Notes: generated from the sequence alone by a model not told the origin. Shown: positions 1 to 9,566, counted from the stretch's first letter. The stretch: 64,000 bases of DNA from Crenobacter intestini (GCF_004919095.1 NZ_STGJ01000010.1:1-64000), one strand, 5' to 3'. Numbers and translations are program-made.

Positions 1-29
1 AGGACACCGCCAGACGCCCCATCCGCAGA

Positions 30-56
30 CCCCCAGCTCAATGAGCTGGGGGTTTT
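30..56 (+). terminator. Intrinsic terminator of a gene left of the window
   Basis: A perfect inverted repeat (CCCCCAGCTCA / TGAGCTGGGGG) is followed at once by TTTT. This reads as a rho-independent terminator for a plus-strand gene ending before base 1. Bases 1-29 are too short to assign. Confidence 0.8.
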
Positions 57-123
57 GCTTTGTGCGCGCGGAAAAACCCATCCACTGCGCGCTACAACCA
101 CCATATCCCTGCATTCCGCCGTC

Positions 124-160
124 CAAAACAAAGGGGCGTGTCCTGACGGACACGCCCCTT
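124..160 (-). terminator. Terminator downstream of the ArgR-like gene
   Basis: Stem AAGGGGCGTGTCC (131-143) pairs with GGACACGCCCCTT (148-160) around a 4-nt loop. Read on the minus strand it runs into TTTGTTTTGG. It lies 25 bases past the stop codon of the minus-strand regulator gene. Confidence 0.8.
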
Positions 161-184
161 CTTGCGTTCTCGCGTTGCGGCCGC

Positions 185-1180
185 TTACAGCGAGTGTTCG
201 CTGTGCTGGTTCGCGTGTTGCGCGCGCTCTTCGCGCGGCGTGATATTGAAGTGGTTGCGGTAGGTGCTCGAGAAATGCGGGCCGCTCGAGAAGCCGCAGG
301 CGAGGCCGATCTGCACGATGGACTTCGAGGTCTGCTGCAGCAACTGGCGGGCGCGGTTGAGGCGCAGTTCCAGGTAGTATTTGGATGGCACGGTGTTCAG
401 GTACTGCTTGAACAGGCGCTCGAGCTGGCGGCGCGATACGCCGACGTAGAAGGCGATGTCGTCGGTCGACAGCGGCTCTTCGATATTCGCTTCCATCAGG
501 CTGACCGCCTCGGTCAGCTTGGGCTGGCTGCCGCCGATCCGCGTCGCCAGCGGGATGCGCTGGCGTTCGTTGCCGGGGCGGATGCGCTCCATGCTGAAAC
601 GCTCGGACAGGCGGGCGGCGAATTCGCCGCCCAGGTGCGAAGAGACCAGGCTGATCATGAAGTCGAGCGTCGCCGCACCGCCCGCGCAGGAGGCGCGGGT
701 ACGGTCGATCTCGAACAGGTTGGACGAGACGATGACTTCAGGATAGTCCTCGGACAGACGGCCGATTTCCTGCCAGTGGATGGTCGCGCGAAAACCCGTT
801 AGCAGGCCCGCGCGTGCCAGCCAGTAGCTGCCGCAGCCGATGGCCGCGACTAGCAGCTTGTCGTTGCCGGACTGGTTGACGGCACGACTGATCTCGTCGG
901 TGTTCACCTCGCAATGGGTGTCGCTGGAGAGGACAAACAGCGCGTCCAGCCTGGGCGCATGGGAGAGCGGCAACTCGACCGGCAGCCGTTGTCCGCCCAG
1001 CAGGGTGACCGGCTGGCCATCCGGTGACAGCGACAGGCATTCGAAGCAGCGGTTTTCCGCCAACTGGTTGGCGCAGGTGAGTACCTCGCTGGCAATCGCA
1101 AAGTCAGCCATCGAGGCATTGGGAAGCAGCAGGAAGCCGTAGCGTAACGGTCTGCTGGCCTGCATCTTGGGAGGAGCCAT
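185..1180 (-). CDS. argR: ArgR-like AraC/GlxA-family transcriptional regulator
   Basis: The protein has 331 aa. An N-terminal DJ-1/PfpI-like (GATase1-like) domain fills about residues 10-190, and a two-helix-turn-helix AraC domain fills about 215-320. The AraC half, with MEANIEEPLSTDDIAF, SRRQLERLFKQYLN and CGFSSGPHFSSTYRNHF, closely resembles Pseudomonas aeruginosa ArgR as I recall it, the regulator of arginine/ornithine uptake and catabolism. Context agrees: the next gene upstream on the same strand is a basic amino-acid binding protein and the one beyond is gdhB, which in P. aeruginosa is arginine-inducible through ArgR. The start is uncertain (Met1 or Met6) because neither has a clear ribosome site. 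CdhR- or GbdR-type relatives are the main alternative. Confidence 0.75.
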   Translation of the reverse strand: MAPPKMQASRPLRYGFLLLPNASMADFAIASEVLTCANQLAENRCFECLSLSPDGQPVTLLGGQRLPVELPLSHAPRLDALFVLSSDTHCEVNTDEISRAVNQSGNDKLLVAAIGCGSYWLARAGLLTGFRATIHWQEIGRLSEDYPEVIVSSNLFEIDRTRASCAGGAATLDFMISLVSSHLGGEFAARLSERFSMERIRPGNERQRIPLATRIGGSQPKLTEAVSLMEANIEEPLSTDDIAFYVGVSRRQLERLFKQYLNTVPSKYYLELRLNRARQLLQQTSKSIVQIGLACGFSSGPHFSSTYRNHFNITPREERAQHANQHSEHSL

Positions 1181-1303
1181 CTAAAGGTCGGGCCGGTTGG
1201 TGATGAGTGAAGAAAACAGGGTGCCGCCAGCTTGCGGGATTGCGACGGCGGATTATGCATATTGTACGACCAATGCCCCCCGGCAGGCGAGCATCCGGCC
1301 GCG

Positions 1304-2080
1304 CTAGTGGCTATCTTTGCCGTACAGGTCGAAGCCGAAGTAGCTCCGTTCGATCTGGCGGTACTGGCCGCTGGTGCGTAACGAGGCGATGGCCCGGTTG
1401 AGGCGGGTGGCCAGTGCGAGGTCGCCCTTGCGTACGGCGATGCCGGTTCCCTCGCCGAAATACTCGCTCTGGCGGTATTCGGGGCCGACGAAGGCGAAGC
1501 CCTTGCCCTGCGGCTTTTGCAGGAAGGCGTAGTCGCCGACCGCACTGTCGACGAACACGGCGTCGAGCTTGCCTTGGGCGAGCGCGTCGAAGGCCTGGGT
1601 TATCTTGCGGTAGCCGGCGACCTCGGCGCCCTGGCGCGCCCAGTTCGCTTCGGCGAAGCGGGCCTGGGTCGACGCGGTCAGCACGCCGACGCGCCAACCT
1701 GTCAATTTCCGGGGTGGCTGGACGCTGCCCTCGCGGGCGATCAGCCTGCTGGGAATCTTGTAGTAACGGTCGGAGAAGTCGACCAGTTGTTTGCGCTCGC
1801 GGGTGATCTGCATCGACGAGAGGATCGCGTCGAACTTGCCGGCCTTGAGCGCGGGAATCAGCCCGTCCCAGTCCTGCGAGACGATCAGGCAGTCGACCTT
1901 CATCTCGCGGCATAGCGCGTAGGCGATATCGACGTCGAAGCCCTGCGGCTTGCCACCCGCGCTGATCGAACTGAACGGCGGGTAGTTGAGGTCCATGCCG
2001 AAGCGCAGGGTTTCGGCGTGCGCCATCGTCAGCAGGCAACTGAAGGTCAGGGCTAACAGGCGGGCCGGGCGCGGCATCAT
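1304..2080 (-). CDS. Periplasmic basic amino-acid binding protein (SBP_bac_3)
   Basis: About 258 aa. It opens with a signal peptide (PRPARLLALTFSCLLTMAHA) and continues as a family 3 solute-binding protein: LRFGMDLNYPPFSS, GFDVDIAYALC, DAILSSMQITRERKQLVDFSDRYY. The family binds lysine, arginine, ornithine, histidine or glutamine in the periplasm for an ABC importer; the ArgT/HisJ/AotJ-like pattern and the neighbouring ArgR-like regulator favour arginine/ornithine. The frame can start at 2089, but the GGAG sequence there serves better as the ribosome site for the ATG at 2080 or 2077. No permease or ATPase gene is adjacent, so it must share membrane components encoded elsewhere. It ends 123 bases before the regulator gene on the same strand. 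Confidence 0.85.
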   Translation of the reverse strand: MMPRPARLLALTFSCLLTMAHAETLRFGMDLNYPPFSSISAGGKPQGFDVDIAYALCREMKVDCLIVSQDWDGLIPALKAGKFDAILSSMQITRERKQLVDFSDRYYKIPSRLIAREGSVQPPRKLTGWRVGVLTASTQARFAEANWARQGAEVAGYRKITQAFDALAQGKLDAVFVDSAVGDYAFLQKPQGKGFAFVGPEYRQSEYFGEGTGIAVRKGDLALATRLNRAIASLRTSGQYRQIERSYFGFDLYGKDSH

Positions 2081-2289
2081 GCTCTCCATAGGGGTAGGCG
2101 GCGCACCGGTACGAGGCTGCGCGGGGCGGAAATTCTAACCGCTTCGCCCGATTCAAGGAATGACCTTGTCGCGGAGCGTTCACGCTAAGTGGGATGTGTA
2201 CGGACGTGTCGCAATCCGGAAATGCCGGCTGGCTGGCGGGTTCTACAATCGCCACGCTACCCACTCTCCATAATAAAGCAGGAGACATC
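2081..2289. promoter_or_regulatory. Divergent promoter region, amino-acid binding protein / gdhB
   Basis: About 200 bases separate the two divergent genes. A possible -10 box for gdhB, TACAAT, lies at 2244-2249, without a convincing -35. The gdhB ribosome site (AGGAGA) is at about 2280-2285. Binding by the nearby ArgR-like protein is plausible but no operator was recognised with confidence. Confidence 0.4.
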
Positions 2290-5200
2290 ATGTCGTTGAG
2301 CAACAAGGCCGAGCTGGCCAGCCTGATCGCCGATATCCAGGCCGTCGGCGCGCAGAAGCTGTCCGCCGCCGAGGCGGCGCGCCTGTCCGCATTCTTCCCG
2401 GTCTACTTCGAGGAAACCGAATACGCCGACCTGTCCCGCCTGCCGGCGGCCGACCTGTTCGGCGCGGCTGTCGCGCATTACGAGTTCGCCGCCGAGCGCC
2501 GCGCCGGCGCCACCAGGGTGCGCATCTATAATCCGGACTTCGAACGCGACGGCTGGCAGAGCACGCATACGGTGATCGAGATCGTCAACGACGACATGCC
2601 GTTCCTGATCGATTCGCTGACCATGTTCCTCGCGCGCAACAGCCTGGGCCTGCACCTGTTGGTGCACCCGGTGGTCGAGGTCGAGCGCGATGCCGGGGGC
2701 AAGCTGCTCGCAATCGAGCGCGCCGAGGCGCGTGCGTTGCCACTGGAATCGATGATCCACGCGCAGGTCGACCGGGTGACAGACCCGGCCCGCCTCGCAG
2801 CCCTGCAGGCCGAGCTCGAACGCGTGCTCTCCAATATCCAGCTCGCGGTGCGCGACGAGCCGGCCATGCGTGCGCGCGTCGAAGCGTTGTGCGCGGCGCT
2901 TGCCGAACAAGACGGTGACGCCGCCGAGGCCAGCGCCTTCCTCGAGTGGATGGCAGGCAACCATTTCCTGTTCCTCGGCTATTGCGACTACGACCTCGTC
3001 AAGCGAGATGGGCAGGACAGCCTGAAGATCGTCAAGGGTTCGGGCCTCGGCATCCTCGAGGACCAGGGTGGCAAGGAATACTCGGCCAGTTTCGAGGCGC
3101 TGCCGCAGGAGTTGCGCGAGCTTGCGCACCTGCCGCACCGCATCGTGCTCAACAAGTCGCAGTCGCGCTCTATCATCCACCGTCCGGCGTACATGGACTT
3201 CGCCGGCGTCAAACGCTTCAACGAGGCGGGCGAGGTGATCGGCGAGTCGCGCCTGCTCGGCCTCTATACCGCGCGCGCCTACCAGGCCTCGCCCAAGGAC
3301 ATCCCCATCCTGCGCGAGAAGGTCGACTATGTGACCCGTACCTGCGACTTCGTCGACAACAGCTACAAGGCGAAGACGCTGTCCTTCGTGCTGGAGACCT
3401 ACCCGCGCGACGAGCTGTTCGAGATCGAAGCCGAGGTGCTGCAGCCGATCGCCGAGGGCATCGTCAACCTGCAGGAGCGTCCGCGTGTGCGCCTGTTCGT
3501 GCGCAAGGACCGCTACCACCGTTACGTCAGCTGCCTGGTGTTCGTGCCGCGCGACAGCTTCAACACCGAGGTGCGCCTGAAGATCGAACAGGTGCTGCGC
3601 CGCGCGTTCGGCGGCAGCAGCTGCGAATTCAGCGTGCAGATCGGCGACGGCATGCTCGCCCGCGTGCACTACATCATCCGCGTGCCGACCTCGACGCTGC
3701 CGGCCTACCGCGAGAGCGAGATCGAAGCCGAGATCGCGCGCGTGGTGCGCGGCTGGAGTGACGAGCTGCACGGCCTGCTGGTCGAAGCCGGCGGCGAGGA
3801 GGGCGGCAACGCGCTGTTCGCCCGTTACGCGGACGCCTTCCCCGTCGCCTACCGCGAGGAATTCGGCGCGCGCAACGCGCTGGTCGACATCCGCCACATC
3901 GAAGACGCGGCGAGCCGCCAGTCGCTGGCGATCAAGCTGTACCGCCCGTTCCAGCAGGGCGCCCGCCAGTTCAACCTCAAGCTGTTCCGTGCCGGCGAGC
4001 CGGCCAGCCTGTCGTCTAGCCTGCCCATCCTCGAGAACATGGGCGTGCGCGTGAAGGACGAGCACCCGTACCGCATCGAGCGTGCCGGTGGCGATGCGGT
4101 GTGGATCTCCGACTACGGCCTGGACCTGGGAGACGCCTTCGACAAGCTGTGCGACGAGGCGACCCAGCAGGACTTCCAGCAACTGCTCGCCGAAGTGTTT
4201 GCGGGCCGTGTCGAGAATGACGGCTTCAACCGCCTCGCCCTGCTGGCCGGGCTCGATTGGCGCGAGATCACTTTGGTGCGTGCGCTCTCCAAGTACCTGC
4301 GCCAGGGCGGCCTGCCGTTTGGCCAGAGCTATATCGAGCAGTGCGTCGCGCACTACCCGGCGATCACCCGCGCTCTGGTCGACCTGTTCGCCGCGCGCCT
4401 GTCGCCCACCGCGCGCGATGACGCGCGCGCACAGGCGCTGCAGCAGGAAGTGAAGACCCTGCTCGACGGGGTCGCCAACCTCGACGAGGACCGCATCCTC
4501 AACGGCCTGTTAAGTGTGATCCTCGCCGTGCGCCGCACCAACCTGTGGCAGGCGGCCGCCGACGGCAGCGCCAAGGCCGCGCTGTCGTTCAAGCTCGAGT
4601 CCGGCGCGATCCCCTTCCTGCCGCAGCCGCGCCCACTGTTCGAGATCTGGGTGTACAGCCCGCGCATCGAGGGCGTGCACCTGCGTGGTGCAAAGGTTGC
4701 CCGCGGCGGCCTGAGGTGGTCCGACCGCATGGAAGACTTCCGCACCGAGGTGCTTGGCCTCGTCAAGGCGCAGATGGTCAAGAACTCGGTGATCGTGCCG
4801 ATGGGCTCCAAGGGCGGTTTCGTGTGCAAGCAGCTGCCGGCGCCATCCGACCGCGAGGCGTTCATGGCCGAGGGCATCGCCTGCTACAAGATCTTCATCG
4901 CGTCGCTGCTCGACCTGACCGACAACATCGTCGCCGGCGAGATCGTGCCGCCGCGTGACGTGGTGCGGCTGGACGCCGACGACCCGTACCTGGTGGTCGC
5001 CGCCGACAAGGGCACGGCCAGCTTCTCCGACATCGCCAACGGCGTGTCGGCCGAGTACGGCTTCTGGCTGGGCGACGCGTTCGCCTCCGGCGGCTCGGCC
5101 GGTTACGACCACAAGGGCATGGGCATCACCGCGCGCGGCGCGTGGGAGTCGGTCAAGCGCCACTTCCGCCACCTGGGCGTCGACATCCAGAACGAGGACT

Positions 5201-7089
5201 TCACCGTCATCGGCATCGGCGACATGGCCGGCGACGTGTTCGGCAACGGCATGCTGCTCTCCGAGCACATCCTGCTCAAGGCCGCGTTCAACCACCAGCA
5301 CATCTTCCTCGACCCGAACCCGGACGCGGCGGTGAGCTTCGCCGAGCGCGCCCGCCTGTTCGCGCTGCCGCGCTCGTCGTGGTCCGACTACGACCGCGCG
5401 CTGATCTCGGCGGGCGGCGGCATCTTCGAGCGCTCCGCCAAGAGCATCCCGCTCTCGCCCGAGGTGCGCGCGTGGCTGAAGACCGACGCCGAGCAGATGG
5501 CGCCGACCGCGCTGATGCACGCGATCCTCAAGGCCGAGGCGGACCTGCTCTACAACGGTGGTATCGGCACTTACGTAAAGGCGAGTGACGAGACGCACGC
5601 CGACGCGCGCGACCGCGCCAACGACGCGCTGCGCGTCAACGGCGGTGAGCTCAACGTCAGGGTGGTCGGCGAGGGTGGCAACCTCGGCTGCACCCAGAAG
5701 GGCCGCATCGAGTTCGCGCAGAAGGGCGGGCTGATCTGCACCGACGCGATCGACAACTCGGCCGGCGTCGACTGCTCCGACCACGAGGTCAACATCAAGA
5801 TCCTGCTGGGCACGGTGATGCAGCAGGGCGACATGACGCTCAAGCAGCGCAACGAGCTGCTCGCGCAGATGACCGAAGAAGTCGGCGATCTGGTGTTGCG
5901 CAACAACTACCTGCAGACGCAGATCCTCGCGGTCAACCGCCTGAACGCGCCGGGCATGCTCGGCGCGCAGGGCCGGATGATGAGCGCGATGGAGAAGGCG
6001 GGCGAGCTCAACCGCGAGCTCGAGTACCTGCCGGGTGAGGGCGAGATCGCGGCACGCCGTGCGGCCCGCGGCGGGCTGACCTCGCCCGAGGTCGCCGTGC
6101 TGCTCGCGTACAGCAAGATCACGCTCGACCAGGCGCTGCTCGCGTCCGAGCTGCCGGACGAAGCGGACTTCCTACCGGTGCTGACCGACTACTTCCCGCA
6201 GCCCTTGCAGGCACGCTTCGGCGAGGCGATGAAGGGGCACTACCTGAAGCGCGAGATCATCGCCAACCAGCTGGCCAACCGCATCGTCAACCGCATGGGC
6301 ACCACCTTCGTGTTCCGCCTGAAGGAAGAGATGGCGTTGTCCGACGCCGAGATCGCCCGCGCGTGGTGGGTCGCCGACCATGTGTTCGGCGGCGAGGCGC
6401 TGTGGCAGCAGATCGAGGCGCTCGACAACCGCGTCGCGGCCGACGTGCAGGTGGGCATGATGGTCGACGTGCGCACGCTGATCGAGCGCGCGACGCGCTG
6501 GGTGCTGCGCAACCGCCGTCCGCTGGGCGCGGTCAGCGAGCAGATTTCCCTGTTCGCGGGCAAGGTGCAGGCACTGGAAGCACGCCTGTCGGCCACGCTT
6601 GGCACGGACGAGTACCCGCAAGTGGGCGTGCGCGAGTCCGCGCTGCTGGCCGAGGGGGTACCGGCTGAACTCTCCGCGCTGGTGGCGCGTCTGGAGTTTG
6701 CGGTGCCGCTGATGGACGTGATCGAAGTGGCCGACCATGTCGCGCTCGACGCGGAGCGCGTGCTGGCCGGTTACCTCACGCTCGGCCGCCTGCTGCAGCT
6801 GGACTGGCTGCGCGGCGCGATCACCGCGCTGCCGCGCGAGAACCGCTGGCAGTCGCTGGCGCGCTCGGCGCTGCGCGACGACCTGTACCGCCTGCATCGC
6901 CGTCTGGCCAGGAGCGCGTTCGAACACGCGGCCGGCGAGGGCGAGCCGGTCGAGGTGTGGAGCGCGGCGCGTGGTGCGCAGGTCGACGCCTGCCGGGCGA
7001 TCTTCGCCGAACTGCAGGGCTTCGCGGTGCTCGACCTGGCGATGCTGTCGGCCGGCATGCGCGAGCTGAACAACCACCTGCTCGACTGA
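2290..7089 (+). CDS. gdhB: NAD-specific glutamate dehydrogenase, 180-kDa type
   Basis: The protein has 1599 aa, normal for the large GDH-180 class. It oxidatively deaminates glutamate to 2-oxoglutarate and ammonia with NAD, feeding amino-acid carbon into the TCA cycle. The N-terminal third holds ACT-like regulatory segments; the catalytic core lies at about residues 720-1240, with MVKNSVIVPMGSKGGFVCK (substrate lysine region), GIGDMAGDVFGNG and VVGEGGNLGCTQKGRIEF (nucleotide-binding region). The open frame extends upstream to 2194, but the ATG at 2290 has AGGAGA at proper distance and gives the usual N-terminus. It is followed by its own terminator and is monocistronic. Linkage to an ArgR-like gene suggests arginine induction. 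Confidence 0.95.
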   Translation: MSLSNKAELASLIADIQAVGAQKLSAAEAARLSAFFPVYFEETEYADLSRLPAADLFGAAVAHYEFAAERRAGATRVRIYNPDFERDGWQSTHTVIEIVNDDMPFLIDSLTMFLARNSLGLHLLVHPVVEVERDAGGKLLAIERAEARALPLESMIHAQVDRVTDPARLAALQAELERVLSNIQLAVRDEPAMRARVEALCAALAEQDGDAAEASAFLEWMAGNHFLFLGYCDYDLVKRDGQDSLKIVKGSGLGILEDQGGKEYSASFEALPQELRELAHLPHRIVLNKSQSRSIIHRPAYMDFAGVKRFNEAGEVIGESRLLGLYTARAYQASPKDIPILREKVDYVTRTCDFVDNSYKAKTLSFVLETYPRDELFEIEAEVLQPIAEGIVNLQERPRVRLFVRKDRYHRYVSCLVFVPRDSFNTEVRLKIEQVLRRAFGGSSCEFSVQIGDGMLARVHYIIRVPTSTLPAYRESEIEAEIARVVRGWSDELHGLLVEAGGEEGGNALFARYADAFPVAYREEFGARNALVDIRHIEDAASRQSLAIKLYRPFQQGARQFNLKLFRAGEPASLSSSLPILENMGVRVKDEHPYRIERAGGDAVWISDYGLDLGDAFDKLCDEATQQDFQQLLAEVFAGRVENDGFNRLALLAGLDWREITLVRALSKYLRQGGLPFGQSYIEQCVAHYPAITRALVDLFAARLSPTARDDARAQALQQEVKTLLDGVANLDEDRILNGLLSVILAVRRTNLWQAAADGSAKAALSFKLESGAIPFLPQPRPLFEIWVYSPRIEGVHLRGAKVARGGLRWSDRMEDFRTEVLGLVKAQMVKNSVIVPMGSKGGFVCKQLPAPSDREAFMAEGIACYKIFIASLLDLTDNIVAGEIVPPRDVVRLDADDPYLVVAADKGTASFSDIANGVSAEYGFWLGDAFASGGSAGYDHKGMGITARGAWESVKRHFRHLGVDIQNEDFTVIGIGDMAGDVFGNGMLLSEHILLKAAFNHQHIFLDPNPDAAVSFAERARLFALPRSSWSDYDRALISAGGGIFERSAKSIPLSPEVRAWLKTDAEQMAPTALMHAILKAEADLLYNGGIGTYVKASDETHADARDRANDALRVNGGELNVRVVGEGGNLGCTQKGRIEFAQKGGLICTDAIDNSAGVDCSDHEVNIKILLGTVMQQGDMTLKQRNELLAQMTEEVGDLVLRNNYLQTQILAVNRLNAPGMLGAQGRMMSAMEKAGELNRELEYLPGEGEIAARRAARGGLTSPEVAVLLAYSKITLDQALLASELPDEADFLPVLTDYFPQPLQARFGEAMKGHYLKREIIANQLANRIVNRMGTTFVFRLKEEMALSDAEIARAWWVADHVFGGEALWQQIEALDNRVAADVQVGMMVDVRTLIERATRWVLRNRRPLGAVSEQISLFAGKVQALEARLSATLGTDEYPQVGVRESALLAEGVPAELSALVARLEFAVPLMDVIEVADHVALDAERVLAGYLTLGRLLQLDWLRGAITALPRENRWQSLARSALRDDLYRLHRRLARSAFEHAAGEGEPVEVWSAARGAQVDACRAIFAELQGFAVLDLAMLSAGMRELNNHLLD

Positions 7090-7111
7090 CCGTCCTTTCT
7101 CGCTGCCTGAC

Positions 7112-7142
7112 AGCCTGTCCGCCCCGGCGGACAGGCTTTTTC
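7112..7142 (+). terminator. gdhB terminator
   Basis: AGCCTGTCCGCC (7112-7123) pairs perfectly with GGCGGACAGGCT (7126-7137) and is followed by a run of T residues, 22 bases after the gdhB stop. Confidence 0.88.
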
Positions 7143-7330
7143 TTTGTCTGGCCGGCGCCTCTCCTTCTGTATGAACGGGCATGCCTTTTGCATGGCTAGC
7201 CGCGACGCTTCCGCATCATGCGAAGTAGAGCTTTGGCTCTTTACATGGAATGACGATGTGGTTAATGTGTTTGCAAATGCAAAACTAGATTCCGCAAAGC
7301 GGAACAAGTAGGCCACCCTTAGGAGAGCCC
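7143..7330 (+). promoter_or_regulatory. Promoter region of the polyamine ABC operon with two dyads
   Basis: This stretch is more AT-rich than its surroundings. It holds two neat dyads: TTTGCA-AA-TGCAAA (7270-7283) and TTCCGC-AAA-GCGGAA (7290-7304), centred about 20 bases apart, roughly two helical turns. Both lie 27-61 bases before the ATG at 7331; the ribosome site AGGAGAG is at 7321-7327. They may be operator sites; no regulator is encoded next to them. Confidence 0.45.
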
Positions 7331-8434
7331 ATGAGCGAAACCCAGTCCGGCGACGCCCTCGTCAGTTTTCGGGGCGTGCAAAAGAGCTACGACGGCGAGA
7401 GCCTGATCGTCAAACACCTGGACCTCGACATCCGCCGCGGCGAGTTCCTGACCCTGCTCGGGCCGTCCGGCTCGGGCAAGACCACCTGCCTGATGATGCT
7501 CGCCGGCTTCGAGACGCCGAGCCACGGCGAGATCTGGCTCGACGGCAAGTTGCTCAACCGCGTGCCGCCGCACAAGCGCGACATCGGCATGGTGTTCCAG
7601 AACTACGCGCTGTTTCCGCACATGACGGTCGGTGAGAACCTTGCCTACCCGCTGAAGCTTCGCAAGCTGTCCGCCAGCGAGATTGCCGAGCGGGTGAAGA
7701 AGGCCCTCGGCATGGTCAGGCTGGACGCCCTCGCGCACCGCTACCCGGGCCAGCTCTCCGGCGGGCAGCAGCAGCGTGTCGCGCTGGCGCGCGCGCTGGT
7801 GTTCGAGCCCAAGCTCGTGCTGATGGACGAGCCCCTGGGCGCGCTCGACAAGCAGTTGCGCGAGCATATGCAGCTCGAGATCAAGCATATCCACGAGCGC
7901 CTGGGCGTGACCGTCGTCTACGTGACGCACGACCAGAGCGAGGCCTTGACCATGTCCGACCGCGTCGCGGTGTTCAAGGACGGCATCATCCAGCAGATCG
8001 ACACGCCGAACGCGCTCTACGAGACGCCGAGCAACGCCTTCGTCGCCAGTTTCATCGGCGAGAACAACCGTCTGGACGGCGAGGTGGTGTCGGTGGACGG
8101 CACGCTGTGCGAGGTGCGCCTCGCAAACGGCGTGGTGGTCAGGGCCGAGCGCGCGGGTGCCGAGGCGGCACGGCCGACGGCGATGTCGATCCGTCCGGAG
8201 CGGGTGCGCCTCGGCCTGCTTGCCGCGCCGTGCGAGACGCGGCTCTCCGCACAGCTGATCGAGCAGATCTACCTGGGTGACCATGTCCGGCTGCGCCTCG
8301 CGCTGGGGCCGGCGCAGGGCTTCATGGTCAAGGTGCCGATCGGCGACGTCGACACGGCCTGGCAGGCCGGGCAGACGCTGGACGTGGGCTGGATGGTGAA
8401 GGATTTGCGGGCGCTGGCGCCGCAGGATGCTTGA
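7331..8434 (+). CDS. Polyamine-type ABC transporter ATP-binding protein (PotA-like)
   Basis: The protein has 367 aa. It energises an importer from the cytoplasmic face of the inner membrane. The ATPase domain (about 1-240) shows Walker [11 protein letters not shown]-loop [16 protein letters not shown], signature [15 protein letters not shown], Walker [13 protein letters not shown] and the H-loop [14 protein letters not shown] domain follows at about 285-360 ([10 protein letters not shown]). The class is PotA/YdcT/FbpC-like, importing polyamines or related compounds. It is the first gene of a four-gene unit. The exact substrate cannot be read from sequence. Confidence 0.9.
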   Translation: MSETQSGDALVSFRGVQKSYDGESLIVKHLDLDIRRGEFLTLLGPSGSGKTTCLMMLAGFETPSHGEIWLDGKLLNRVPPHKRDIGMVFQNYALFPHMTVGENLAYPLKLRKLSASEIAERVKKALGMVRLDALAHRYPGQLSGGQQQRVALARALVFEPKLVLMDEPLGALDKQLREHMQLEIKHIHERLGVTVVYVTHDQSEALTMSDRVAVFKDGIIQQIDTPNALYETPSNAFVASFIGENNRLDGEVVSVDGTLCEVRLANGVVVRAERAGAEAARPTAMSIRPERVRLGLLAAPCETRLSAQLIEQIYLGDHVRLRLALGPAQGFMVKVPIGDVDTAWQAGQTLDVGWMVKDLRALAPQDA

Positions 8435-8468
8435 ACAGGCTGGCAGACAACATCAAGGAGAGGAATAC

Positions 8469-9500
8469 ATGAAAAAACAGACCACACTGGCCGCCGTACT
8501 GGCCCTGAGCTTTGCCGCGCCGGCTTTCGCGCAGAAGAGCATTACCGTGGTGTCGTTCGGCGGCGCCAACAAGGCCGCGCAGGAAGTCGCCTTCTACAAG
8601 CCGTTCGAGAAGTCGACCGGCACTCAGGTCGTCGCCGGCGACTACAACGGCGAGATGGCCAAGATCAAGGCGATGGTCGACGCCGGCCGCCCGAGCTGGG
8701 ACGTGGTCGAGGTCGAGTCGCCCGAACTCTTGCGCGGCTGCGAGGAAGGCCTGTTCGAGAAGATCAACTGGGCCAAGGTCGGCAACAAGGCCGACTTCGT
8801 CAAGCCGGCCGTCTCCGAGTGCGGCGTCGGCATCTTCGTGTGGTCGACGGCGCTGGCGTACAACGCAGACAAGCTGAAGGCGGCGCCGGCAGGCTGGAAG
8901 GATTTCTGGGACGTCAAGAAATACCCGGGCAAGCGCGGCCTGCGTAAGGGCGCCAAGTACACGCTCGAATTCGCGCTGATGGCCGACGGGGTGCCGGCGT
9001 CCGACGTGTACAAGGTGCTCGGCACCAAGGCCGGCGTCGAGCGCGCGTTCAAGAAGCTGTCCCAGCTCAAGCCGAACATCCAGTGGTGGGAAGCCGGCGC
9101 GCAGCCGCCGCAGTTCCTCGCCTCCGGCGACGTGGTGATGAGCTCGGCCTACAACGGCCGCATCGACGCCGCACAGAAGGAAGGCAAGAACCTCAAGGTG
9201 GTGTGGAACCAGAGCATCTACGACGTCGACTCATGGGCGATCCCCAAGGGCTCGAAGGTGGCCGAGGCGACCCAGTTCATCGCGTTTTCCAGCAAGCCTG
9301 AACAGCAGAAGGTCTACTCGAGCAATATCGCGTACGGTCCGACCAACGTGAAGTCGATCAAGCTGCTGCCGGCCAAGGTCGCGTCCAACCTGCCGACCGA
9401 CCCGGCCAACCTCAAGGGCGCGCTGCCGATCGACGTCGCGTTCTGGGTCGAGCATGGTGAAGACCTCGAGGAGCGCTTCAACGCCTGGGCAGCGAAGTAA
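8469..9500 (+). CDS. Periplasmic polyamine-type binding protein (YdcS/PotD-like)
   Basis: The protein has 343 aa. The start at 8469 has AGGAGAGG upstream and yields a signal peptide (KKQTTLAAVLALSFAAPAFA). The mature part begins KSITVVSFGGANKAAQEV, as in the extracellular binding protein family 1 members that accompany PotABC-like importers (YdcS, PotD). It captures the ligand in the periplasm and delivers it to the two permeases that follow. It lacks the YNWSDYI signature of the PotF-like trio at 27.9-34.4 kb and so belongs to a different subfamily, perhaps with a different ligand. A terminator-like hairpin follows directly, which should favour excess binding protein. Confidence 0.88.
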   Translation: MKKQTTLAAVLALSFAAPAFAQKSITVVSFGGANKAAQEVAFYKPFEKSTGTQVVAGDYNGEMAKIKAMVDAGRPSWDVVEVESPELLRGCEEGLFEKINWAKVGNKADFVKPAVSECGVGIFVWSTALAYNADKLKAAPAGWKDFWDVKKYPGKRGLRKGAKYTLEFALMADGVPASDVYKVLGTKAGVERAFKKLSQLKPNIQWWEAGAQPPQFLASGDVVMSSAYNGRIDAAQKEGKNLKVVWNQSIYDVDSWAIPKGSKVAEATQFIAFSSKPEQQKVYSSNIAYGPTNVKSIKLLPAKVASNLPTDPANLKGALPIDVAFWVEHGEDLEERFNAWAAK

Positions 9501-9524
9501 GCCCGAAAACTGTCGTACCACCTG

Positions 9525-9553
9525 CGGCCGGCGCCTGACGCCGGCCGTTTTTT
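9525..9553 (+). terminator. Intra-operon terminator/attenuator after the binding-protein gene
   Basis: CGGCCGGCG (9525-9533) pairs with CGCCGGCCG (9539-9547), followed by six T residues. It lies between the binding-protein stop and the permease start (9567), so it probably permits partial read-through and tunes expression of the permeases. Confidence 0.75.
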
Positions 9554-9566
9554 CCCGGGGACTGCC

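Noticed and set aside
2257-4353. A 698-codon minus-strand open frame opposite gdhB
   Set aside because: Antisense shadow with biased composition, no start signal and no domain; gdhB is certain.
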